This document shows positions 37,554-48,600 of a stretch of DNA of 64,000 nt, piece by piece. Origin of the DNA: Acanthaster planci (taxonomy: Eukaryota; Echinodermata; Asteroidea; Valvatida; Acanthasteridae); NCBI RefSeq assembly GCF_001949145.1, contig NW_019091418.1, positions 648,611 through 712,610 on the forward strand, written 5' to 3'. The notes beneath the pieces were generated by a model that worked only from the letters and a program-made list of their open reading frames with translations, was not told the origin of the DNA and ran no database searches. Numbering within the stretch: the stretch's first letter is position 1; each line of letters starts with the position of its first letter. A program made the translations under genes and the position numbers.

Positions 37554-40500
37554 TTAAGACTGAGGGACACAGCAATACGAGTTGATACCGTCCACGCAGA
37601 CACGACCAAGCTTGCATGTTATCAGTGCGCAGTCGTCCGTATCTGAAAATTATTAATTGAAATAAAAATTCTTATTGACAGGATATAAGCACTGTTAACA
37701 TTTCTATTTTCACTTGATGCGATTTTTCTGCCTTTTTGGCGTCGGTGTAATTTTTCTTATAGTTCCCAACGAAAGCCGCAAAAGAACAGAAAAGGGCTTG
37801 CACACGATTTTTTAATATATAAAATAGCCATTTGGCAACGGTCCAGTAATGAGGAAATTCCTGATGTGATCGGAAAGGCATGTGGCATCATGTATACTTA
37901 CTGATCTCACAGTCTTTTCCTTCGTAGCCATTCATACAGTCACATCGGTAATCATTGACCAGGTCGACGCAAACCCCTCCGTTTAAGCATGGCTTCACGG
38001 CACAATCATCAATGTCTGACAAACAGAAATGTTAAAAACGTATATATTAGCTCGCTACTGCTGGGTTCTAAATATTAATATTTTGTAACGCTGTGGTTTT
38101 TGTATGTGGGATATTGTGCTTTGTGAGCGCAGTTTTTAATATCTCTTATCTGAAAATTGTGGGGCTAACACAAGGAAGCGCACTTTTTCATTAAGTTCCT
38201 CCCTCCATAGACGAGTCAATGGGCAACACTACGTGTGCTTATATCAAGATCTCCCTCCATAGACGAGTCAATGGGCAACACTACGTGTGCTTATATCAAG
38301 ATTTACTTGGGTTGAAATTGAAATTATGTTAAATTGCTAGACATGGGTTTTATAATTTTATCATTTGGAGAGGGGGTCCTAACACAATGTGTACAGGTGT
38401 GCATCAGGCAGCAGCTTCAGTGCTAGCATTGGTAGCAGGTAACAGGTAGCCATCTGAAAATAAACCTGAAAAGAGTGGATGCAGTTAATTCGGCCCCTTT
38501 TTGAATAAATGGAATATGAATTGAAATTAAGTTAAACGGTTATTTGTAAGACTGGCAACTTACTGGTCTCGCAGTCTTTTCCTTCGAAGCCGTCAGGACA
38601 GATACACTGGTAGTCATTGACCAAGTCAATGCAAGTAGCCCCATTCTGACACGTCTTTGTTTGACACACTTTGAGAGATATTTCGAAGAAAACCTTAAAA
38701 TTCCAAGCAACTGCTATTTAATCGGTGCACGTAAACATAATATAGAAATCTAATTTGTGTGAACAATGTTTTATGTGTTGAGCTATTTTACATGAAATTC
38801 TTGGATAATTTTACTATCTTTTAGATTCTCTAGTAGTATTTTTTTTAACAGAGCTGATGCTTCATGGTCGAATGTCCGCGAAAGGATAATTTTTGTCCTG
38901 TGTTGGGTGAATCTAACATTTATAGCTTGTTGCTGAGCTTGAAACGCAAGTTTATTAATCAAGGTAGACAATGTATCAGCTTTTTTATGACCTCTAATTT
39001 GAACTTCCGAGAGCGATGCTACCCACTAATTTCTTCCTACCCTCGTGGGGCCTGTCTGTCTAGTCTGTCCAACGAGGAGATGCGTTCTTACATGTTGCAG
39101 GCTTCTTGCACACGTAACCGTACTCCTTCCCGCAAGGAACTTCACACCATTTTGCACTAAAGAATACGGGTTCGATGCGGACGCAGTCCTCGTTCAAAGC
39201 TTTGACAGGCAGCCGGGGGCACCAGATGGAAAAATCTGCCTGCAAAACACGAATACTTCAGTGGTCCTTGATGTTGCATCCTGCGTGCATAGTTTAGAGG
39301 GTCATTGCTCTTATGGAATACAAGGGTAAATGAAAACGGGGGTTTGATTGTAGCGAGATCGGCCTCATGCCTTTCCCCAAGCGTGTATTCATGTCAGGAA
39401 ACAGTATTTGTGACGCCCGATGTATTGCTGGATAGTTAAAAGGAGGACCCTTGAAAGCCAGCACAACTCTGTCTCACAATATCATGCAATGTATTGGAAT
39501 TTGATATTATTTTTAATGAACATCTGAGAAAAAATCCCCTCTACTCTGAATTATGAAAGAAGTTTGTTTGACATTAAAGACAAATGCCTTGCAACAAATT
39601 GACCTCTTCTGTCAGATAAATTACACAACGTCCGTTACAGCTTGTAAGCAAGTGATCAAAAACAAAAGCATTGCAACAAATGACTTCTTCCCGATAAATA
39701 ACATGACTGAGGTTGGGGTATAGAGGAAATCCAACTAACTTTATCAGTTTACAGTGAAAATTTAAAAAAAAAATCGACGAGGCATATGAGTGATATTGAT
39801 GGAAATGGAATCTTCATAATTTGTTTTTTTACTCATCTTTTGTAAATGATTTTCAAAATTGTATGCACGAGTGTTTTTTGGGGTGGGTGGTGAAAAAATC
39901 ATGATCTCAGACAGTTTCCTTATTCAACAACGTGCAACTTGACTGTGTGTTAACATTTGATAATGCCCGCTGAGAAGTGATTAATGCCTGCTGCGTAAAT
40001 CACGGGCTGGCACCTAGTACCTGGATATGAGACAGTTTAAACGATTCTGATTGGTCAAGATTTGTTGGTCAAGAGTCCGTGTGCACGCTCCCGCCAAGTC
40101 CATATAAAGAGATTCTTTTGGACGACACACACAAGGAAGATATCAAAAAATGAACGGGGATGTTAGGAAAACCATCACTATATAGACTTCTTTTGACTCT
40201 CCAACTAAAAGGTATTGATGAATGGGAATAAATTTCCCAGTCAGGAGACTGAGCGCTAATAATGCCCTTGCCTGTGGCTCGGGTGTTAGTGGTGTCCATT
40301 CTACTGAGCCGGTCTTAAACTCACGTTTGATACCGGCCAATCACACACTTTTATTCCCTTGTTAATGCACAGTTCCCCGAAGTCGGCTGGGCGAGGGTTT
40401 CCAAAGCGAACCACATGACCTTTTAATTTTAGGTTTGGTTTCTGCATCGTATTATCATCTCTTAGCTTCCCAGCGTCATTCATGGGAAACACAATTTATA

Positions 40501-43110
40501 AAGAAAAAATGAGATGTGTTATTCACAAAAATAGCTAAACGTGGATTACCGAATACACAGAATGACGTTATTACCATTTGGATTCCGTAGAACTGTTTCA
40601 AATTTCCCCAAATCGACCCCTCCTTAAGGTTTTTTTAAAAAAGTCACTTGATTTTTAGTGTCTGATTTCAGAATTGAGTTTCTTGAAATCGTCTTAGAAA
40701 GAGAATTCTACCAAAAAATAACTCTACAGTGTACTTCCATTTTGCAAAGTTCGAGCAAGATTTCAATCACAATATAGGAGATTCACCATACAGTGCGCCA
40801 TCAAGAGGTTGTAATGGATAGACCTTTCGCAGTGCGTTATGGGACAAATAGTAGATAAAATCACATTCGCTCACTGCACTGTGCGCGGAAACCAATTTTT
40901 CCCGAATATTTATCTTGGTTGAAAATTCCAAATTGCTCATCTCGAAGGGGTGTTAGGTATTTAAAATGATGGTTTTACGTTGTACAAAGAAAGCAAGCAA
41001 TCAAATATCCCCGAGATACATGCTAAGTAAGCTTAATTGCAGCGGCGTGCCGACCGTAAACTTGCAAAATGGCCTGTCTGTGGCAAACTCTTGGTGGCGC
41101 GCTGCATCGTGAATCGCCGATGTTGTGGAAAAAAGGTAAATCAAAAATACAACAACCTGGAAATCTGGAAAGAAAAATCAAGTTGACATGCTACAATGGA
41201 ATAAATGCTGATTTCAAAATAGGGTCCTGTGAACGTTCTGATCAACGCTTGCTGTTTTTGACGTTTTGACGTCAGATATAGGTCTGTATTACCGTCAATG
41301 ATAGCAATAATTTCGCACAGACGACAGCTTAAAGTCTGAAAAACCCTCTTCCTCTCAACTAATGGATTTGGTGGCTTCCCCTGCGTTCAGCACCAAATTC
41401 TCTTGTCCGTACTAAAACAAAAACTGGTTTAGCTCAACGGGGTTGTGACGTATGTATGAACGTGAAAAATATTGTTTTGTAAATTAGGACGCAAGTATCA
41501 TTTCAGACCATCCTCTGTTTCAGCAAGGAGCGTTTACCCGCTGGTGATTTTCCAGAATTTTCCTACCTTTGTCCCGTCGCTCCATTCGAACGTGCCTTCT
41601 GTTACTCTGTCCGTGAAACCAATCCAAACTCCACCACCACTGTAGCCTATATGATCTGTATAAAAATATATATATACTTTGTGGAATTGGCGGAAACAGT
41701 GGGAAAAACACTGTTCTCTTTCAACATTCAATTTCATTGCAGACCTTATTAGTATTTGTGTTCACAGTTGCAGCATCGATGCAGACTCGACTGAATGCAT
41801 CTTAAGGCCGTGTAGGCCTATTTCGTGATAGGTAGAAAAAGGGATATATCAAATAATGATACTTTTTGCAACATACTAAGATGTCCGACACTTAATACTG
41901 CAAATTGGCAAGCTTGTCTTTCAGGTCATCAGATCAACTAACATCCCCAGCAATGAAATTGTTACTTTCATTTATGTTATGCCCAGTGATAAGACAAGAA
42001 AGAAGCACAAACCTTGTGGGTCGTCAAAAGCAAATTTGATTATTAGGTACAACAAAAATCATGCCAAAATGTCCTCTTTAAAAACCATTTGTGTAATTAA
42101 TACCACCAGTTGACAGCTTTTTTAAGGGACACCATTCGCTTCCTTCCTTTTTGGCACACGCAGTTTATTTGTGAATTACCAAAGATGAAGTCGTTTTCCT
42201 CCTTGCTGTGGATGCTGACAAGATTTCCTCCGTAGGACTGACACTTAGCTTCAGCTCCGTCCCACTTTTGCCGATCGCTATAATATTTGAATTCAGGCCT
42301 GAAAAAATAGCAGAAGTCTCCCCAGTGATACCAATCTGACTCGCAGTATTTATCTGCAAAATAATAATAAAAGTAAATTAAACCTTCATATCACCCAGCT
42401 GTAATGGATACAAGCCCATGGATGTCCGGTATTTACAACTTTATCTGTAGTTTGGGCAGAATGGCATATTGCAATGTTTTATGATGAGTGATTCAATGTT
42501 GCCGTGAAGGGAACGTGTTTCTCTCTGTGTACTCACAGATACCATATTTGTAAGCACTGAGTTCTTGACAGATTCAAGATTTAACTTTGGAGGAAAAGTT
42601 ATAATAATAATAACATACATCATTCTCCCGACTAGTTAGTGGTCGAAAAACACCAACAGCTTGAGTGTGGCCTTTTGCAACTTTCCAATAAAACACCAAG
42701 GTTTTAACAACGTGAATATTGGAAGGGTTGCAGGGTTGATGTTGTAAGTTGTGTTGTATTCTTGACTGAATTTTAACATTCAAAAAGGACGCAATTTTAT
42801 TTATTTACCATTCTGAACCTGTCCTTCTAAACATAATCACGGTATATGCATAGCAAATAAACAATTACTTTATTAAAAATACCTCACACCCATTCGGGCT
42901 TAACATACCTATTTGGCAATTCTTGCCCGAGTATCCAACTTTACATTTACACTGGTAGCCACCATTTGAGACGCTTTCACAAACTCCTCCATTTTGACAA
43001 GGTTTGTCATTACAGCTTGACGCTTTGGAAACCAAAAGAAACAGAAAGAAAAGTCTCCAAAGTAACACATCGATAAATAACAAAATAGAAAAAGATCGAT
43101 CATTGTACAC
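37554..43110 (-). CDS. Secreted EGF-CTLD-EGF-cbEGF protein (gene A)
   Basis: Modular secreted protein, probably matrix or immune recognition. Exons in transcript order are 43110-42909, 42353-42180, 41655-41567, 39239-39092, 38668-38564, 38015-37902 and 37642-37554. All are in frame and total 921 bp, 306 residues. Residues 1-30 are hydrophobic and can serve as a signal peptide. An alternative acceptor at 43022, after a long pyrimidine tract (...CCAAAG|CG), would need another first exon that I did not find. EGF-1 has cysteines 33, 38, 44, 54, 56 and 65. The C-type lectin fold covers about 71-201, with WIGF and EWSDGT in exon 3. Its usual sugar/calcium tripeptide (EPN/QPD) and the WND triad are missing: exon 4 reads LNEDC then [12 protein letters not shown]-2 starts at C206. 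A calcium-binding-type EGF starts N240-I-D-D-C244. A last exon gives a five-cysteine truncated EGF. Reading on past the exon-4 donor would instead stop 11 codons later. Confidence 0.83.
38200..38302. repeat. 52-bp tandem duplication in an intron
   Basis: The segment TCCCTCCATAGACGAGTCAA TGGGCAACACTACGTGTGCT TATATCAAGAT occurs twice head to tail with essentially no differences, so the duplication is recent. It lies between the second and third EGF exons of gene A and has no coding role. Confidence 0.92.
40779..41117. mobile_element. CAAGAGTTTGCAAC foldback family (copy 4, longest)
   Basis: The left end GGAGATTCACCATACAGTGC GCCATCAAGAGGTTG is the complement of the right end CAAACTCTTGGTGGCGCGCT GCATCGTGAATCGCC, giving about 34-bp terminal inverted repeats around a spacer of about 270 bp. 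The termini match those at 21847 and 22203. The interior is different and AT-rich, with no transposase. It lies in the intron of gene A between exons 3 and 4. Confidence 0.8.
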
Positions 43111-45174
43111 TAACTCATCAATTAAAAAAAAATATTTACAAGGTGCCCTGTACGTTTGAAGTCTTTCGAGAAAAAATGTAGTCGGTAACTCTAACTCTTC
43201 TAACGCAATCTAATCCCACACATAGATGCCTTATTCACCGTGCAAGATCACGATTATAGTCTGCTAATCACGAACTGCGCAAGGATTTTCTTAGACACCC
43301 AAAGAACACAATTATTGGAGATTTTAGAGCAAAATGAGTGTTAGACAATGGTGCCTTCATCACAGAGTTAGGCCAACCACGTGTGTTTCCACTTCCGTTG
43401 GCTCAAAGATAACTTGCTTATTCAGCTTTGACTCCACTTTGATTCTCTGTCCTTCATTGTTTCAAGATATTTTTACAGAGACACTAATTTTCGTCTTCCT
43501 GAAAAGCCAGTTTATCCTACAGGCAAATGTGAAGAGCTAACTGAATTTGACGTCCAGAAAATTTCCTCAGCAAACCTTCGTTCGAGTTGAAGTAAGTTGA
43601 ACTTTTGCGAATTCGAAGAGCGCGAATATTTGATCTGACGTCACATATTCGCGTCTGTGTTCGCTTTCGTGCAGCGTATGACCGGTCTTACGAGCGGTTT
43701 GGGGATAATGAACTGCTGATCCTTTGCAACTAGTGAACACTGTCGTTGGAGTTACCACATAGGATGAAAGGTCTAGAACAACGGTCTCTGTCATCCACTG
43801 CCTTAGGATCTCTGGATCGTAACCAAACCCCCCAAACATGCCCCCAACTACGATCCCAACGTATACATGTACACAGAAATGCCCCGTTTGTGTTCCCTTT
43901 ATCATTTTTAAGGACACGTAAAGTGCAGACATGATTTCTTCCCCAGGTTTCATGTACGTCGGATGTCCTTTCATGCGTGCAAGTAGTCTTTGCAGCGGTA
44001 ATTTTATTGACAATAATAAAGCGCCGGCTCTTTCCTGTTGCCATTCTGTCGACGTTTAAACAATTTTATATTGATACTTGTAAACTGTAATTAATAGACA
44101 AAGCACACCCTAGTTTCATCCCGCGCCTTCAACTATGCGCTAAATGCCGGCCTGTCCTTAAATCGCATATAATACCGATACATTTGCAATGTACCAAGCC
44201 AACCCCTGTCAAACTCCTTCACCAATGACAACCAAACAGGCTAAATTGCCACCGAAGGGGGCGCACGTATGTGCTGCCGGATAACCGAGGACGTTGCGCC
44301 AACGTGCAGAGTTATCCGGTGCATTCTGCTGGACATCTGAGCTCAGCGGATGTCTGAGTCCTTATATTTGGAACAGAGTAGTGCCTCCCATAAATACATG
44401 TAATAATGCGTCCACGTTTAATTAAAGTGTCAATGCGAATGAAATACCCTCCCAAGCGCACCTTTTCTTGAATCTTTGCTTCAATGGCAGTGCTTGAAAT
44501 CCTCATCGATTTCTCAAAGAGATAAATTGTCTCTAAATCATGAGGTTTCATTTTTCTGTTTGGTTTGTTTGAAAGTCAACTAGGATATGTGATGCATGCA
44601 AAGTTTCATTTTTTTTAAATTAGCCAAATTGCAAGGATTTTCTTGCCGCAAAGTTCAATTAAACTACATTGCTTGTTTCCTGCAGAAACAAAGTTGTCTT
44701 CTGTAGGTGTGGTATAAAAAATAAAAGGCAAGACCAGAGGAAAAACTCCTTCTGTCGTTTTCACGAAGAGCCCAATATAGCAGTTTTGCACCCAGCAAGC
44801 TTAGTGCAATGGCAAAAACGTGCATGTTATCGACAATATGTAAGCCGTTTTCCAGAAGAGTTAAAAGGCAGAGAAAATATTATTTTGTAGTTTTGCGTTA
44901 ACATCCCTTCTTTCGTGAAGTAGCATTGGTTAAGCTAGTGAACACTTAGTATTGGGGAAAAACGCTTCCAAGAGACCAGCTTCAATTTTGAATTTTTCGC
45001 AACCTGGTTTTACACCATGGCGAGACTTTTGACTTTTTGTGAAATGGGAACCTCTTCTGAAGAGGCCACATTTTGCTAATTGGTTAACTAAAAAAAAAAC
45101 CTACGTCCGAATGGAATCACAACCCATTATATCCTACCTCTGTTCATGCAAATAAAAACTGGTTTAGTCGCTTC

Positions 45175-45296
45175 AAAGACGAGTTCCCCCGGCCTGCCGG
45201 CCGTGCGTGGTAAGGCCGTAGTGCCCCCCCCCAAAAGACGAGTTCCCCCGGCCTGCCGGCCGTGCGTGGTAAGGCCGTAGTGCCCCCCCCAAAAAA
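45175..45296. repeat. 59-bp GC-rich tandem duplication
   Basis: AAAGACGAGTTCCCCCGGCC TGCCGGCCGTGCGTGGTAAG GCCGTAGTGCCCCCCCC is present twice in succession, differing only in the length of the C and A runs. Each unit contains the perfect palindrome GGCCTGCCGGCC-like core. It is non-coding. Confidence 0.92.
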
Positions 45297-45394
45297 AAAA
45301 TCCAGACAGCCTGGGAAACAGGGCCCCTGGCGGTACTGTGATATAATTTTTGCTGGTTTTACTAGCTGTAGAGGCTAGAGGATACCCTATACCA

Positions 45395-45565
45395 GGCAAG
45401 ATATCGGACGGAGGGGTACCCCCCTTACCTGTCCAATCCCTATACACAATGTAGACTATTGTTACCTAACACATCCCCCCCCCAAGTCTGTAAAGAATTC
45501 CTGAGATTCTGATCAAACAATGACCAACACAAAGGCAGGGGGGTTCTCTCCGTCCCATATCTTGC
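45395..45565. mobile_element. MITE-like element, GCAAGATATGGGACGGAG family (copy 2, inverted)
   Basis: The left end GGCAAGATATCGGACGGAGG pairs with the right end CTCCGTCCCATATCTTGC. Internal blocks CCAATCCCTATACACAATGT, CTATTGTTACCTAACACATC and AAGAATTCCTGAGATTCTGA are the reverse complement of the element at 29224-29376. It lies about 100 bp downstream of the gene B stop and could contribute to its 3' untranslated region. Confidence 0.85.
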
Positions 45566-45671
45566 TTCAAATTGGATACCCACTGAAGTATTTAAATGCT
45601 AATTTAATCTGGGCCCTGAAACGGCAAGAAATGATGCGGCCTCGGCTGCCGAGCAGTCCGTGAGACCTAAG

Positions 45672-48600
45672 TTACGTAACATTAAAGCGCATGCCAACAT
45701 GCGTACGAGCAATTCTTTTTTTGCAGATGAAATGGCTATGCCCATAGCACCAGCCGTCATTCCAGTTTCCTCTGGGTCCGTAGAAACCTGGGTCCATGTA
45801 GACGCAATCATCACCGCCATTGTCATGTGGCTCACCAGGAGACCAGTTGGTGTAATTACTCTATCAAACAATGGGAAAAAAATGGGTAAGCAAATTGGCG
45901 GATCTAGAAATGTTTAAATGTTTAAATGTGGCATTAGCTCGTCGGACCTTTTCGTCCAATTATTTGGAGAAGGTAATGCAATGCATTGATATTGAGGTAA
46001 GAGAAAATGATATACACTTACAGTACATCTATTTTTCATCTATATTTCCGTAATTGCTATTTCTTTCATTTATTCCTTTATTTTTTGGCGGTGCCAACTT
46101 ACCCACTTGACCAATAAGCCCTTTTGTGCACAGCATATAGAGTTTGCAATCAATATTGGACAGAGGACTGTGATTGGCTAAGGATCCCAATTACGTAAAT
46201 AAGGAGGGCCTGATGTTTCGATCCCAGCAGAATCTTCTCAAAGGCAAAATTACAAGTAGAAAGGACAATTAAGTAAACAGGGAATCGACCAAGCATGGAC
46301 GAATGCAGGAGGACAAAAGGAAAGGTCAAGAAAACTGCAGGCTGGATAAAGGGGCAAGAGGTAAGGGGACTGCATGAAAGGCATGGTTGAGTGACAAAAG
46401 GATGTCAGGTGGGAACAGAACAAAGAAACAATTGCAATGGAACAAACTGGACCCCAAGTTGGAGGTGGGGGTTATAATCTGCAAACAAAGAGAGGGAAAG
46501 AAAAGAGTTACTTAGAAGTTTCCCACTTGGATGTTCAGGCCATGGGGTTCTATGGTGGGGAGGCTTTTGATCCAAAGCTTCTCCCTGTTGAAGCGAAAGG
46601 CATCTTTACGGTGCCATGCCTAGTGATTATAATTATGCCCTTTAAGGTCATTTCATACATATAATGGTTAGGAAGATTGGTGCTGACCGTAGATCTGTGG
46701 CCATAGTAACGCTTCTTGAGCGTGTTCGTGGTCTCTCCGACATACTGGACACTGCACACTCAGCAAGAGATAAGATATACTGGGTGTCCCTGAAAAAAAA
46801 GCAATCTCTGAGGAAAGGGGTTAATGTGCCCAAACCATGAGATATGATTGTAAGGGGAATCAGCAGCAGGAGAAATGGGCTTGGACTGTCCCATTTTTCG
46901 TTTAACTGCATAACGCAGCTAGACCTGCAGTTCCATCCAAACCGAAAGCACATCCGCCACCAACCTGTGCGTGGAGACCTCAGGAGGAGACGGGAGTTTG
47001 CTCAATGGCTCCTGGAACGCATCCAAAGTGTTACAACTGAGTTCGGATGCCCCATTTTCAAGACAATGGTATTCAGTCATGCATGACAGGAGGGATACCA
47101 TCAAGGTATCATTGGAAAAAAACTGCTTCTACTTTTCGGAGATCCTTATACATTACAATCATGTCTCATGGTTCGGGCATATTAACCCCTTTCCTCAGGG
47201 TTTGTTTTTTTTCTGGGACAACGTGTATTACAGTACAAGAACTGCAAGTGATAATGCCTTTGATTTTTGTGGGTGGTATCAGAGGAGTGTTTTCCTTTCC
47301 ACGGAAACGTATAAAGATGCAGTACAGTTGTTGCATGCATGAAAAATCATTTAGAATCAGGCTGATCAAGTTGTTAGGTGGGCATGGTGGGGTCGCAGGC
47401 CGACAAGCGCCGAAACCCGGTAATACTAAACAGCCCACGCCCTCGATTTTAGCCAATATACGTGATCACCAATCATTAAATCTTAAGTGCTAAAATTAAA
47501 AAAAAAAATTACCTCTGTGCCGTCAGTCCAGGAGAAATGACCTTCACTGGCTAAATCGGTGTATCCCACCCAGTACTGACGATCCAGATGGAGGTTATCT
47601 ACGATATAAGCAAGGACAGGAATTTATCATGAATGAAAACCTTGTGGACATACCTTCTAGCTCATCTTTATGAGGTCTACATGTATATTCAGAGGCATTG
47701 TTTCTGTTTTGGATACAAATCGTTTTCACATAATTTTTTTTGGACGGAGTTTGTTTGTTTGCAATATGTCTTTTCCGGATTAATATTTATACCATTCCTG
47801 GTGTCAGGTTTGAGTTTTTATCTCACAAAAAGAAAGCATGACTCATAAAACCAAGCTCGGAAAAATCTCCTTGAAACGAATTTTGAAAAAAAGGTTGGTA
47901 AAAATCAAGGTGTTTCCTAAAATAGAAGCAATCTTTCTATAGGGCCTATTTAGATCTCAGAAGAACGAATTTGAAACTTCTCTTTTTCCAGTAAACAAAC
48001 TTTGGAAAAATATCTCTCTTAAAAACAAGCAAGCTAACAATGAACGACTTTCGAAAAATACACTTCATGAAACGAACTTGGAAAATATATACTTAACTCT
48101 TTGAAAGCATATCCTTGATGGCACAACAGGGATTTCTTGGAAATGCTCATTTCCTTGCGTTTTTTTTTTATCTCCTGGAGCAATGGTTACTGTATGGGGA
48201 GCCTGTTCACTAAAAGACTATGGTTAAGCTTATTGGCTCTACAAGAATGACAGATAACGAGAAAACAGGCTTAGCCTTGGCTGCTCTGTCACAAGACTGT
48301 GACTAAAATTGGGACAATTGGGGATGTTATAAACAACATAACATTCCAGTCTAAAAGAGAAAATGAAAAACTTGTCTTCTTCGAGCAAACAAAGTTGGGC
48401 GAGGGTTAATATGCTGTTCACGTTTAGGTTTACCCTTCAAGTTAAAAACAACATAATTTGGCCTCTGCAAAGCGTTTGAAAATTAATTTGCACAATATTT
48501 TAATTTTTTCTCAATACTGCTAATACCCTTTTATTATTAATTCGCGCAAGACGACTGTTAATTTCGGAATAGCATGGGGCAATCGAACTGGCTCTACACT

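Larger units (their letters stand above)
43111..45671. other. Intergenic region between the two lectin genes
   Basis: The region lies between the start of gene A and the stop of gene B, both on the minus strand. A 148-codon minus-strand open frame at 43567-44013 has no recognisable domain and no convincing splice context, so I do not call it. The region should contain the gene A promoter. It also holds the C-rich duplication at 45175 and the MITE-like element at 45395, listed separately. Confidence 0.5.

Noticed and set aside
40301-40492. Minus-strand frame resembling the end of a C-type lectin domain ([15 protein letters not shown])
   Set aside because: The exon at 39239-39092 fits the lectin C-terminus and the phase much better; this stretch lacks a proper acceptor and the WND/closing cysteines.
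43567-44013. 148-codon minus-strand open frame between the lectin genes
   Set aside because: No recognisable domain, no signal peptide, no convincing splice sites, and an overlapping long frame in another phase; probably a chance opening in a moderately GC-rich patch.
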